The notes beneath the pieces are model-generated. The model searched no databases. It had not been told where the DNA came from and worked only from the letters and a program-made list of their open reading frames with translations. Positions 35,414 through 46,620 of a stretch of 64,000 nt of DNA are shown here, piece by piece (the first letter of the stretch is position 1; each line of letters opens with the position of its first letter). The stretch is from the NCBI GenBank assembly GCA_963842575.1, contig CAWJGS010000007.1, positions 1 to 64,000 on the forward strand. The letters run 5' to 3'. Origin of the DNA: JACDER01 sp963842575. Its GTDB lineage: Bacteria; Actinomycetota; Thermoleophilia; Gaiellales; Gaiellaceae. The position numbers were made by a program, and so were the translations under genes.

Positions 35414-35441
35414 AGGTTAGCTCAGTTCAGGACAGTGTCAA
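35414..35441 (-). promoter_or_regulatory. Consensus-like promoter for the XRE-propeller operon
   Basis: On the minus strand TTGACA (35441-35436) and TAACCT (35419-35414) are separated by 16 bases. The predicted start near 35407 gives a leader of about 54 bases to the GTG at 35353. This is one of the best -35/-10 pairs in the window. Confidence 0.65.
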
Positions 35442-35470
35442 GTTTCGTAAAGGGCTTGCGCGAGCCGCGT

Positions 35471-37513
<2,043 letters not shown>

Positions 37514-37556
37514 AAAGTGAGCGCGGGTTTGGGTTTCCCGCGCGGCGGGTGTTGTA

Positions 37557-38333
37557 TCAAAGTCTGGCTCTCTGCAGCGCCGTCGAGCATATGTCGTCGG
37601 GCTGTGGACCGATCTTGGGGATGACCGCGAGCAGCAGATCCCGCAGTCGTTCGTTGTTCTCGCGCAGCACCTGGACGACCTGGGCGGCCGAGACGGCCTC
37701 CTCGCCCTCGACCCCGACGTCGTAGTCCGTGACCATCGCGATCGTCGCGTAGCAGAGCTCGAGCTCGCGGGCCAGGTGGCACTCCGGATACGCCGTCATG
37801 TTGATTGCCTCCCAGCCTGCGGACTGGAACCAACGCGACTCGGCCCGCGTGGAGAACCGCGGCCCCTGGACGACGACCACCGTCCCACCGTCACGAACGG
37901 GGACGCCGAGCTCGTCCGCCGTCTCCACGAGCAGGCGGCGCAGGTCGGGGCAGAACGGATCGGCGGCCGAGACGTGTGTCGTCTCCGGCCCGTCGTAGAA
38001 GGTGTCCGCGCGGCCGCGCGTACGGTCGACGTACTGGTCGCACACGACGAACGCGCCGCGCTCGAGCTCGCGCGTGAGCGCACCCGAGGCGCAGGGGCCG
38101 ATGATGCGGCGGACGCCCGCCTCCCGGAGCGCCCACACGTTCGCGCGGAAGGGGACACGGTGGGGCGGCAATTCGTGGTGGCGGCCGTGGCGCGGGAGGA
38201 AAGCGACGCGCGTCCCCGCGACCTCGCCCACGGCAAGCGGCGCTGAGGGCTTCCCGTACGGAGTGTCGATCTCGATCTCCTCGACGTCCTCGAGAAACGA
38301 GTAGAAGCCGGAGCCACCGAAGACGCCGATCAT
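37557..38333 (-). CDS. mtnP: S-methyl-5'-thioadenosine/thioinosine phosphorylase family
   Basis: 258 residues of the PNP/MTAP family: IGVFGGSGFYSFLEDV, FLPRHGRHHELPPHRVPFRANVWAL (phosphate and ribose site), VVVVQGPRFSTRAESRWFQ and INMTAYPECHLARELELCYATIAMVTDYD. The NMTAYPE...TDYD segment has Asp-rich, 6-oxo/amino-purine determinants; homologues cleave methylthioadenosine or methylthioinosine in methionine salvage, and the exact purine is not certain. ATG 38333 overlaps the TGA of a short PD40-like fragment. Third or fourth gene of the glutamate-cysteine ligase-like / DUF1844 run. Confidence 0.9.
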   Translation of the reverse strand: MIGVFGGSGFYSFLEDVEEIEIDTPYGKPSAPLAVGEVAGTRVAFLPRHGRHHELPPHRVPFRANVWALREAGVRRIIGPCASGALTRELERGAFVVCDQYVDRTRGRADTFYDGPETTHVSAADPFCPDLRRLLVETADELGVPVRDGGTVVVVQGPRFSTRAESRWFQSAGWEAINMTAYPECHLARELELCYATIAMVTDYDVGVEGEEAVSAAQVVQVLRENNERLRDLLLAVIPKIGPQPDDICSTALQRARL

Positions 38334-38410
38334 GTGGAGGTGAAGTAGAGGAGCCTGCCGTCCGGCGACCAGGCCGGCGGAACGAGCCGAAACCCGCCCT
38401 CCACATGCAC
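38330..38410 (-). pseudogene. 26-codon PD40 propeller-blade remnant
   Basis: From GTG 38410 the frame encodes HVEGGFRLVPPAWSPDGRLLYFTST and then TGA, which overlaps the mtnP ATG. PAWSPDGRLLYF is an unmistakable TolB/PD40 blade, and the stop/start overlap is what the 3' end of a real upstream gene would leave. The rest of the propeller gene is missing: DUF1844 ends only 8 bases upstream. Likely the tail of a deleted gene, kept by coupling to mtnP. Confidence 0.55.
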
Positions 38411-38418
38411 CGCAGCTC

Positions 38419-38709
38419 TCAAGAGCTCTCGGAGACGGCCTTCGCGTATGCCAGCTGCATGTTCGCCGTCACCTGGTTGAAGTCGCGGACGACCTCCTCG
38501 GGGACGGCATCGGCGAGGACCGGGATGAGCACGCGCATCGCCTCGATCGCGAGCTTCGCCTGCTCGAGGTCGCGATTCTCCTCGCCGAGCCGGCTGTAGC
38601 CCAGCGACGAGACCGTGTACAGCGTCTGCACGAGCAGGTCCGAGACCTTGACCTTCTTGAGCTCCTCCTCGAGCTGCTGGATGAGCTTCTCGTCAGCCGA
38701 CTCGCTCAC
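38419..38709 (-). CDS. DUF1844 protein
   Basis: 96 residues, the family's normal size: VSDLLVQTLYTVSSLGYSRLG, DLEQAKLAIEAMRVLIPVL and the C-terminal VRDFNQVTANMQLAYAKAV. All-helical cytoplasmic protein, common in Thermoleophilia and other deep lineages, function unknown. It overlaps the glutamate-cysteine ligase-like gene by 17 bases, so co-expression is certain if both are real. Confidence 0.85.
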   Translation of the reverse strand: MSESADEKLIQQLEEELKKVKVSDLLVQTLYTVSSLGYSRLGEENRDLEQAKLAIEAMRVLIPVLADAVPEEVVRDFNQVTANMQLAYAKAVSESS

Positions 38710-39862
38710 TCACCTGCTCCCGCGTCTGCCGCACCTGCTCGGCGTAGATCTCCTCCAGGCTCGCACCCGCCTCGTGCCGCTCGATCTGCCGGACGGCCGC
38801 GTTCGTCTCCGGCGGGCGTATGAACGTGATCGCGCCCGTCTCCTCGGCCGCGGGGAGCGACCACTCGATCAGCTCCTCGATCGCGACACGCGTCGGGCGC
38901 ACGCGTCCGGACGAGAGGTCGATCATCTCCCCGGCGAGCCCGAATCGGATCGCGCGCCAGAGGTTCTCCTCGATCATCCGGTGCGGATAGTCCGGGAGCG
39001 GCTCGCCCTCGTCGATCGCGCGCGCGATTCGCACCGTGAGCGCATGCAGCAAAGCGGCGAGCGAGCGGGCCTCCTCGAGATCGGGCTGGCCGTCGCAGAT
39101 GCGGATCTCGACGGTGGGGAAAGCGAGATGCGGCCGGACGCTCCACCAGATCTGCGTGTGCTCGTCGATCGACTTCGTGTCGTAGAGGAAGCGGACGAAG
39201 CGCTCGTACTCGTCCCAGCTCGCGAACGAGTCCGGGACGCCGCAGCGGGGGAACATGCGCGTGAAGATCTCGGTGCGGGCGGAGTGGAGCCGCGTGGAGA
39301 CGCCCTCGACGAAGGGCGAGCTCGCCGAGAGCGCGAGCAGCTCGGGCAGATAGTTCCGTAGCGCGTTGTTGACCGCGATCGCCCGGTCCGGCCCTTGGAT
39401 CGCCGTGTGGACGTGGATGCCGAAGCTGTTGTTCCGCCAGACGACGTAGCCGAGGATCTGGTCGTTCCGGCGGTAGTGCGGCGTGTCGATGATCCGCTGG
39501 TCCTTCCAGGAGCTCCAGGGATGGGTTCCCGTCCCCCCGAGCGCGATCTCGAGCGAGTCCGCGAGCTTGTACAGCTGAGCGCGTCGCTCCCCCATCGCCT
39601 CCGCGGCCTCGGCAAAGTCCTCGCACCGGCCCGTGCGCACCTCGACCTCCGAAGCGATCAGCTCGCCCACCAGGTGCTCTTCGAGCTCCGTGCCCTTGGA
39701 GGCTTCCTGGAGATCCTCGAAGCGGTTCGAGAGCTCGAGCGTCTCGGGATCGAGGACGGCGAACTCCTCCTCGACCGCCACGGTGAAGTCCGTCGCCGTC
39801 TCGAACTGCTCCCGCGCGAAGGCGATCTGCTCCTCAGGGCTCAGGCGCTGCGTGTCCCCCAC
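38693..39862 (-). CDS. Glutamate-cysteine ligase-like carboxylate-amine ligase (GCS2/YbdK family)
   Basis: 389 residues. Family motifs: VAVEEEFAVLDPETLEL at the start, GTGTHPWSSWKDQRI, WRNNSFGIHVHTAIQG, PFVEGVSTRLHSARTEIFTRMFPRCG and PTVEIRICDGQPDLEEARSLAAL. GCS2 proteins make gamma-glutamylcysteine weakly or join glutamate to other amines; in actinobacteria the product is not settled. GTG 39862 is preceded by TAGATT six bases upstream, a clear leaderless start. First gene of the run to mtnP. Confidence 0.9.
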   Translation of the reverse strand: MGDTQRLSPEEQIAFAREQFETATDFTVAVEEEFAVLDPETLELSNRFEDLQEASKGTELEEHLVGELIASEVEVRTGRCEDFAEAAEAMGERRAQLYKLADSLEIALGGTGTHPWSSWKDQRIIDTPHYRRNDQILGYVVWRNNSFGIHVHTAIQGPDRAIAVNNALRNYLPELLALSASSPFVEGVSTRLHSARTEIFTRMFPRCGVPDSFASWDEYERFVRFLYDTKSIDEHTQIWWSVRPHLAFPTVEIRICDGQPDLEEARSLAALLHALTVRIARAIDEGEPLPDYPHRMIEENLWRAIRFGLAGEMIDLSSGRVRPTRVAIEELIEWSLPAAEETGAITFIRPPETNAAVRQIERHEAGASLEEIYAEQVRQTREQVSERVG

Positions 39863-39908
39863 GCGGAGAATCTAGAGGATTGGTGGGAAATTTGGCCGCC
39901 GTCGGGGG

Positions 39909-40004
39909 CGCTCCAGACCAAGCCGGGCTGCGCGGCCGGTCGCGGGGCGTAGCAGCGCTACGCGTCGCGGCCGGACGTACAGATCCGGCGCCGTGTCTGG
40001 AGCG
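39909..40004. repeat. Nested palindromic element in an intergenic region
   Basis: Outer arms CGCTCCAGAC (39909-39918) and GTCTGGAGCG (39995-40004) enclose a second hairpin at 39936-39974. That hairpin pairs CCGGTCGCG with CGCGGCCGG (one G-T) and, inside it, has a perfect CGTAGC-AGC-GCTACG (39948-39962). The whole 96 bases could fold into one long imperfect stem. It lies between two genes transcribed toward the left and does not look like a simple terminator. Confidence 0.7.
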
Positions 40005-40038
40005 TCATCCGGCCCGGCCTAATTTCACATCAGGCCTC

Positions 40039-41284
40039 CTAGTCGAACGGCTCCAGGAGCCTCCGCGCGACGCCGGCCCAAGACCAGCGCTCGACGGCCG
40101 TCTCGCGGGCCAGCCGCCCGAGCTCTTGCCTCTCCTTCCCCGGTAGCGCCAGCAGCTCCCTGAGCTTGTCCGCCAGCTCGACGGCGTTGCCACTCTCGAA
40201 CGCGGCGAGGTGGCGGTGTTCCGGCGGGTACCGCTCCTCCAGCCCCGCCGCTACCTCCGCCAGGCCCGAGTGGCGAGCGACGAGCGGCGGGACGCCGGCG
40301 GCCGCGGCCTCGGCCGCGACCATGCCGAAGGCCTCGGGGAAGATCGACGGCACGACCTCGACGTCGCACAGCGGGAGCAGATGGACGAGGTGGCGGTGCT
40401 CGAGCGCGCCGGTGAAGAGGACGTTCGGCGGCGCGATCGCCTCCAGCTCTTCCCGGTAGTCGCCGAACCCCACGATCAGCCCGCGTGCGTCGAGGCCGCG
40501 CAGCGCTTCGAAGAGCACGTGGACGCCCTTGTTGTAGAGGAGCTTCCCGACGTACGCGACGACGGGGCCGCGCTCGGCGAAGAACGCGCCGAGCCGCTCG
40601 GCGTTGCCCTCGTACGGGAGGCGTTCCTCCCGGTTGCCGGGGTTGGGAGGGTCGCGGCGGCACTCGTCCAGCAGTCCGGCGAAGGCCTGCTCGCGCGGCT
40701 CGGGGCGAAACTTGTCGACGTCGACGCCGGGCGAGACCTCGTGGACGCGCTCGACCGGACCGACCACCTCCTCCAGCACCTCGCGGATGTGCTCGGAGCC
40801 GACGTAGACCGCGGCCGCGTCGCGCAGAGACTCGCGCGTCCACGCCGCCAGCTCGGCGTTCCCGCGGATCGCGTACTCGAGCTCCGACCCGTGTGCGTAG
40901 ACCGCATGCCGCCCCCCGGCGGCCGACGCGACCGGGCCTCCCAGCAGGAGATGGTTGGCGAAGACGAGATCGGCCGGGAACAGGTCGCGTAGCGCCGCGG
41001 CGTTCGCCTCCACATAGCGTTCGCGCTCCGCCAAAGTGCACTCCGTCAGCAGCTTGGGCCGCAGGCCCTCGTAGCGGTCGAGCACGAAGGTCGGCAGCAG
41101 CCCACCCGGAAGCTGCGGACGGACGACCTCGGCGCCGCCCAGGTCGAACCGCTCGGGATGCGCGCTCCTGGCACACGACCACCACGTCGTGACCGGCCCG
41201 GCTCCACTCACGTGCGACCGCGCGCGTGTAGATGTTGGAGCCGGTTCCGCTCAGCAGGTATCCGTGCCACAGGAGGATCCGCAC
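40039..41284 (-). CDS. GT4-family glycosyltransferase, frameshifted
   Basis: About 415 residues with a GT-B fold. The N-terminal Rossmann half opens MRILLWHGYLLSGTGSNIYT in the first frame. From about 41165 the coding sequence continues in another frame (SAHPERFDLGGAEVVRPQ), so one indel is present. Acceptor and donor motifs: GSEHIREVLEEVV, VSPGVDVDKFRPEP, VAYVGKLLYNKGVHVLFEAL and the EX7E-type PSIFPEAFGMVAAEAAAAG. Donor and acceptor sugars unknown. GTG start with TAGTCT six bases upstream. Confidence 0.85.
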
Positions 41285-41313
41285 GGGACGAGACTACTGG
41301 GGGCTAGTTCAGC

Positions 41314-41808
41314 TCAGGCCCAGGGAAGCGCGTCCCAGGAGGCCGGCTTCTCCATGCTGCGCTGGCCGAACGGCGCGTAGGCCTCCTCCGGGGACGGCGT
41401 GTCCTTCTCCGCCGCGGCCCCGTGCTTCTGCGCGATCTCGGCCGCGGGATAGAAGAGCTTTTCGTCCGGGAGACTGCGGGCGCCGACCATCAGGATCGTG
41501 CACGGCCCGTCGCCGGCGCCGACGAAGACGTGGTCGACGTCGGGCGGCATGTGCACGAAGTCCCAGGCCTTCAGCGGCCGCTCCTCGCCGTCGACGAGCA
41601 GCAGGCACTCGCCCGAGAGAACGAGGAAATCCTCCTGCATGTTCTCCCGGTGGTACAGGCAGTTCGGCTGGCCGGGCTCGAGCACCCGGATGTTGATCCC
41701 GAGCTGCTCGAAGTCGCCGGGCTCCGGCTCGAACGACCCGGCGGACCCGAACTTCTCGTGCGTCCCCCAGCGGGCGTCGCGCACGTTCTTGACGAACCAG
41801 TCGCTCAC
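41314..41808 (-). CDS. Cupin-domain protein
   Basis: 164 residues: single cupin barrel with NCLYHRENMQEDFLVLSGE (metal ligands His, Glu) and WDFVHMPPDVDHVFVGAG (His), flanked by N- and C-terminal extensions (EKPASWDALPW at the end). Probably a metal-binding enzyme or sugar-binding protein; not further assignable. ATG overlaps the rex stop by ATGA, so it is translationally coupled to the redox repressor. Confidence 0.8.
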   Translation of the reverse strand: MSDWFVKNVRDARWGTHEKFGSAGSFEPEPGDFEQLGINIRVLEPGQPNCLYHRENMQEDFLVLSGECLLLVDGEERPLKAWDFVHMPPDVDHVFVGAGDGPCTILMVGARSLPDEKLFYPAAEIAQKHGAAAEKDTPSPEEAYAPFGQRSMEKPASWDALPWA

Positions 41809-42482
41809 GTCAGATGGAAATAGAGCGCGTACAGCAGGTCGACGGCCGGGTTCGAGGTGTGTACGGCCACGTCCTGCGGCACGTCGAGCAGTGCCTCCGA
41901 GTAGTTGAAGAGGATCTTCACGCCGGCATCGACGAGGTCGTCCGCGGCCTGCTGGGCGTTCTCCGGGGGGACTGCGAGCACGCCGACGATGATGTTCTTC
42001 TCCCGGACGGTCTCCTTGAGGTTGCCGAAGTCGCTCACGACGGTGCCGTCCACGGTGCGACCCACCTTGTCCGGGTCGACGTCGAAGACGGCGGCGATGT
42101 TGATCCCGTGCTCGGCGAAGATCGTGGAGCTCGCGATCGCCTGTCCGAGCCGTCCGGCACCGACGAGCGCGATGTTGTGCTGGCCCTGCGTGCGCAGGAT
42201 CTTGCGGATCTCGTTGAGGAGCGCCTCGGTGCTGTAGCCGACCCCGCGCTTGCCGAACTTCCCGAAGGCGGACAGGTCGCGGCGGATCTGCGTCGCGTTG
42301 ATGTTGGTGTAGTCCGACATCTCCTGCGAGGAGATGCGGTCCTTGCCCATCTTCCGCGCCTGCGTCAGGACCTGCAGGTACCTGCTGAGCCGGGCGGCGA
42401 CTCCGACAGTGAGCCTCTCTCCCACCCCGGCAGCTTGTGTCGTTGCTTGTGACATCGCAACCATTCTGCCAGTGCGCTTCAC
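41805..42482 (-). CDS. rex: Redox-sensing transcriptional repressor Rex
   Basis: 225 residues. Winged-helix DNA-binding domain with ARLSRYLQVLTQARKMGKDR and SQEMSDYTNINATQIRRDLSAFG, followed by the Rossmann domain NIALVGAGRLGQAIASS with IAAVFDVDPDKVG and the C-terminal domain-swapped helix (PAVDLLYALYFHL). Rex senses the NADH/NAD+ ratio and represses fermentative and respiratory genes. GTG 42482 is preceded by a weak GGAG; ATG 42464 or 42455 would also give a family-length protein. Lies downstream of a glutaredoxin-like gene and glutamate dehydrogenase, a fitting redox context. Confidence 0.95.
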   Translation of the reverse strand: MKRTGRMVAMSQATTQAAGVGERLTVGVAARLSRYLQVLTQARKMGKDRISSQEMSDYTNINATQIRRDLSAFGKFGKRGVGYSTEALLNEIRKILRTQGQHNIALVGAGRLGQAIASSTIFAEHGINIAAVFDVDPDKVGRTVDGTVVSDFGNLKETVREKNIIVGVLAVPPENAQQAADDLVDAGVKILFNYSEALLDVPQDVAVHTSNPAVDLLYALYFHLT

Positions 42483-42498
42483 TCCATGCGCCGGTTCC

Positions 42499-42780
42499 CT
42501 AGGAGCGCCGGGTTTGTGCGTTCACTTTGCGACGGAAGGCGTCTTCCGGAACGTAGTAGACAAAGGCCTGCGAGCCGTCGATCTCCACGACGGGAAGGAG
42601 CTCGCGGTAGCGCTTCTCGAGGTCGGGATCGCCCGAGATGTCGACCTCGCTCAGCTCGAAGCCCAGCTCCTCGCGCAGCCCGTCCAGGGTCGCACGGGCG
42701 CGCTCGCACAGGTGGCAGCCGGGGGCGTGGTAGAGAACGACGTTAGGGATACAGGCCGCGCGTGGTGGTCGCCTCGGCAA
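42499..42780 (-). CDS. Glutaredoxin-like thiol-disulfide protein (DUF836)
   Basis: 93 residues as opened from a TTG, but the natural domain begins at NVVLYHAPGCHLCERA, where CHLC is the CxxC redox pair. GFELSEVDISGDPDLEKRYRELLPVVEIDG then gives the thioredoxin fold with cis-Pro (LLPVV). Start is uncertain: TTG 42780 is the only conventional start in frame and would overlap the dehydrogenase gene by 38 bases. Such genes commonly precede rex in actinobacteria. Confidence 0.8.
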   Translation of the reverse strand: MPRRPPRAACIPNVVLYHAPGCHLCERARATLDGLREELGFELSEVDISGDPDLEKRYRELLPVVEIDGSQAFVYYVPEDAFRRKVNAQTRRS

Positions 42781-44017
42781 CGCGCTGGACGGCGAGGCCG
42801 TATGCGGCGAGGCGCATGGTCGTGTCCTTGCTCTCGCGTGTCACCCACGTCTCGTTGAACGCGCGCGTGGTGATGTCGTTCAGCTTCGCGTTCACCTCGG
42901 CCTCCTTCCAGAAGTACTCCTGGAGGCCCTGGACCCACTCGAAGTACGAGACGACGACGCCGCCGGCATTGGCCAGGACGTCCGGGAGGACGAGGATGCC
43001 CTTGTCCTCGAGGATCTCGTCCGCGGCGGGGGTGACCGGCCCGTTCGCGCCCTCGCAGATCATCTTCGCGCGCACCTTGTCCGCGTTCTCCGAGGTGATC
43101 ACCTGCTCGAGCGCGCACGGCGCGAGCAGCTCGACGTCCAGCAGGACGAGCTCCTCGTTCGTGATCTCCTCGACCCCGCGCAGGCCGGCGAGCGAACCCG
43201 TCTCCTGCTTGTGGGCGATCGCGGCCGAGACGTCGAGCCCGTCCGGGTTGTAGATGCCTCCGCGCGAGTCCGACACGGCCACGACCTTGGCTCCGTCCTC
43301 GACCAGGAAGCGCGAGAGGTGAAGGCCGACGTTGCCGAAGCCCTGTACCGCCGCGGTCATCCCGTCGAACCGCTGAGATAGCCTCTGCACGGCCTGGCGG
43401 ATGCAGTAGAGCGCGCCTCGCGCAGTCGCTTCCTCCCGGCCGAGCGAGCCTCCGATCATGATCGGCTTGCCGGTGACGACGCCGAGCACCGAATGGCCCT
43501 TGTTCATCGAGTACGTGTCGAAGATCCACGCCATCACGCTCGCGTCGGTGCCGACGTCGGGCGCGGGAATGTCCCGCTCTGGGCCGATCTCGTTGATGAT
43601 CTCGCTGGTGAAGCGGCGCGTCATGCGCTCGAGCTCGGAGCGCGAGAGCTCCTTCGGATTGCAGACGACTCCACCCTTCGCGCCGCCGAAGGGAATGCCC
43701 ATCAGCGCGCACTTCCACGTCATCCACATGGAGAGCGCCTTGACCTCGTCCAGCGTGACGTCCGGGTGGTAGCGGATGCCTCCCTTGGACGGGCCGCGCG
43801 CGATGTTGTGCGTGACGCGGTAGCCCTGGAAGACCTCGACCGACCCGTCGTCCATGCGCGTCGGGATCGAGACCGCGACCGCCTTCTTGCATTGGCCGAG
43901 AACCTTCACCAGGTCGCCGGAGATGCCGAACGTGTCGGCGACGAGCTGGAGCTGGCGCTGTGCCAGCTCGAACGGATTTTCCCGCAGGTGACTCTGGGGC
44001 GCCTCGACGGTGGTCAC
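42743..44017 (-). CDS. gdhA: Glutamate dehydrogenase (Glu/Leu/Phe/Val dehydrogenase family)
   Basis: 424 residues from GTG 44017. Substrate and catalytic region: GYRVTHNIARGPSKGGIRYHP, KCALMGIPFGGAKGGV and APDVGTDASVMAW (catalytic Asp). The Rossmann dinucleotide site is AVQGFGNVGLHLSRFL (GxGxxG type, favouring NAD). The C-terminal LPDVLANAGGVVVSYFEWVQ is family-typical. A GTG at 44038 is also in frame, but a TATACT -10 (44028-44033) lies between the two, so 44017 is preferred. It interconverts glutamate and 2-oxoglutarate. Confidence 0.9.
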   Translation of the reverse strand: MTTVEAPQSHLRENPFELAQRQLQLVADTFGISGDLVKVLGQCKKAVAVSIPTRMDDGSVEVFQGYRVTHNIARGPSKGGIRYHPDVTLDEVKALSMWMTWKCALMGIPFGGAKGGVVCNPKELSRSELERMTRRFTSEIINEIGPERDIPAPDVGTDASVMAWIFDTYSMNKGHSVLGVVTGKPIMIGGSLGREEATARGALYCIRQAVQRLSQRFDGMTAAVQGFGNVGLHLSRFLVEDGAKVVAVSDSRGGIYNPDGLDVSAAIAHKQETGSLAGLRGVEEITNEELVLLDVELLAPCALEQVITSENADKVRAKMICEGANGPVTPAADEILEDKGILVLPDVLANAGGVVVSYFEWVQGLQEYFWKEAEVNAKLNDITTRAFNETWVTRESKDTTMRLAAYGLAVQRVAEATTTRGLYP

Positions 44018-44039
44018 GGCCCGGCGGAGTATACGCACG

Positions 44040-46620
44040 TCATCGTTCGATCCTGAGCTCCAACACGCGCCTGCTGGGCGGCCCCGGCGTGGTCGGGTAG
44101 GCGCGGATGACCAGACGGTAAAGGCCCGGCGCGAGGATCTGGCCGGTCGGCGCGCGCCCCGTGATCCCGAACGTGTAGGTGCCCGTCAGCTGGTCGCGAA
44201 GACGCGTGAGCAGCCCGAGGCGCTTCCCTTTGCTCGTCCACAGCGCGATCTCGATCCGGGAGACGGGCTCCACGTACGGGTGGTCGCCGACCCCTACGCG
44301 GCCCACCCGCTCGAGCGTCAGGACGGAGAAGGTCTCGGCCGGCTTGAACGCGGCGGGCGCGAGCTTCACGCGGCCGAGGAGGCTTCCGACGGGCAGGGGC
44401 GCGGCGATCCAGGGGACGCGGATCGGGACGCCGCCCGCCGGCGTGATCGTGATCGCTCCCGACACGGGACGAGGCAGCCGGTGGCCGACCCGGACGGCGA
44501 CGTGAACGGTGGCGTAAGCGCCGGGCGGAACCGTCAGGCGCCTGGGCGAGATCGAGAGCGAGAGCACCTCGCCGCGCAGGCCGCCCGCGACGCGCAGCCG
44601 GAGCTTGCGCGTGGAGACGTTGTGGATGCGGATCGTGCGCAGGACGTGGCCTGTCCCGCGCGAACGGCGGGAGGGCGAGCGTGGCGGGGTCGGCGGCGAG
44701 CCGCCCGGCCGCCGCCTTCGAAAGGTCGGCGAGGCCGGCGCCCTGGGCGCTGATGGGCTCGCCCGCGAGCGACTGCGCCGTCCCCGTGAGGAGCCCGAGG
44801 AGGTCCCTGGCGCCGAGCGCGGGCCGCGCCTGGGCGAGGAGCGCCGCGGCGCCGCCGATGCTCGCGGCCGCGACGCTGGTCCCGTTGACCGTCCCGAACC
44901 GGGGAGTTCCGTCCTCGTTCGTCCCCGGCTCGGCCGTCGGGACGGTGACGCCCGGCGCCGCGAGCTCCGGCTTGACCGCACCGTCGTACGCGAGCCCGCG
45001 CGAGGAGAAGTCGGCGATCCGCCGTCCCTCCGCGTTCGGCGCCGAGCGCGGCGTGCCGAGGCTGACCGACACGCGCTGCCCGGCCCCGAGCGCGGTCAGC
45101 ATCCGGTTCGCCGCCTTCTGCGGGAAGACGACGACGGGGACGACGACGTTCTGGTCGAGCCCGAGCGCCCCGGCGGGTAGTCCCCGCCCGTAGAGGAGGA
45201 CGGCGTACGCACCCGCGCGCGCGGCGTTCTCGACGGCAAGCTCGGACGAAGCGCCGGCGGGGACGAGCGCCGCGCGGCCGGCGACCATGCTGCGGCCGGC
45301 GTCGTCGAAGAAGTCCTGGAGGACGACCGGGGTCGAGCCGCTCGTGTCGAGCCGCGGGGCCGCCACCTCGAGCTGAAGCGTCCGCTGCGGCGCGAAGGCG
45401 CCCGCGAGCGGGAGGGGACGGGACATCTGGATGTCGAGCCCGGACCGAACGGCGACCCGGACCTGCTCGGTCTCGCTGCGCAGGTCCGCTGCGCCCACCG
45501 TCAACGAGCCGTCCGCCCCGCCCGGGCCGGAGATCGACCCGAACGCAGGCCCGGCGGGCAGGTCGTTCCCGGCCGGGGCGACGACCAGCGTGTCGAGCGC
45601 GAGCGCACCGTCGACGGCGCGGGACTCGGGCGCGTCGGAGAAGGAGATGTAGGGCTCGGCGAGCCCGATCACCGCGATCCGCGCCGCGTCGTGGGTGTCG
45701 CCGTCCGCGTTCGGGTCGACGGCAGCCTCGAGACCCGCGATGAGCTGGTCGCTGCGTCCGTAGACCGCCCAGCCGCCGTCGACGTCGCGCTGCCAGCCGG
45801 CGACACGCACCGGGAAGATCGTCGCCCGCGGCGCGATCCCGCGCAGCCCGTACGGCCCTCCGCGTCCCGCGATGACTCCGGCCATCTCCGTCCCATGCCT
45901 CTCGATGTCATTCGGGTTGTCGGGATTCGCCTTGGCGGTTGCGGCGCCGGCGCCGCTGACGACGTCCATTCCCGGCTCGAGGCTGCGGGCCACGTACGCG
46001 TGGTTCTGGTCGACCCCGGTGTCGAGGAGCGCAACAGTCACGCCGCGGCCGGTGGACCCCGGCAGCCTGAGGCCCGGGGGACGCGCCGCGGCGCCGGACC
46101 GGCGCATCGCCTTCCGCACGTCGGCCGGCGCCAGCGTCGCCGGATAGCCGACGCGCACCGGGTAGACGCCGGCGACCTCCGGCGCCCGGTCGAGCAGTGC
46201 GATGGCCGGCGAGTCGAGCTTGGCGGAGAAGCCGTTGAGGACGCGCGTGAACGTGTACTCGGTGCCGATCCGCACGCCCTGGAGCGCGACCCGCGAGAGC
46301 AGCTGCTTCTGCGCGGCCTCCGCCTGGGCCGTCCAGTGCAGCTCCTGCTCCTCGCTCGCCGTTCCTCCCGCGGCCGCGACGCGCTGGGCGAGGGACGGCG
46401 CCTTGAGCACGACGATCTGCCACTGGGCCAGGTCGACCTTCGGGCGCCCTTCTCCGACGAGCCCGGTCCAGCTGACTGCGGAGGCGGCGGCGGCCGGTTC
46501 GGTCTTCAGCCCGTCGTGCGGGCGGAGCGCGAAGAGGAGGAGCAGCGTCGCCGCCAGCGCCACGATCGCGAGCGCTCCGATCTGGGACGGCTCACGCAGC
46601 CTCCCGGGAGGCGTAAGCAT
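44040..46620 (-). CDS. S8 (subtilisin-like) serine protease with PA domain, frameshifted
   Basis: About 860 residues. A single membrane helix at 14-31 (GALAIVALAATLLLLFAL) acts as signal or anchor. Catalytic triad: Asp200 in VALLDTGVD, His242 in RHGTEMAGV and Ser582 in NGTSVAAAS; oxyanion Asn352 in APAGND. A PA (protease-associated) insert lies at about 425-515. After residue ~650 the frame changes near 44658 and continues as a beta-rich Fn3-like tail (TGHVLRTIRIHNVSTRKLRLRV, quoted in part) to TGA at 44040. Extracellular protease. ATG 46620 chosen; TTG 46629 also possible. Overlaps the 3' end of tsaD. Confidence 0.85.

Noticed and set aside
42440..42475. Rex operator (TTGTG...CACAA type) near the rex start
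   Set aside because: Only one half-site, TTGTGAC, with a poor partner and inside the coding region; not better than chance.
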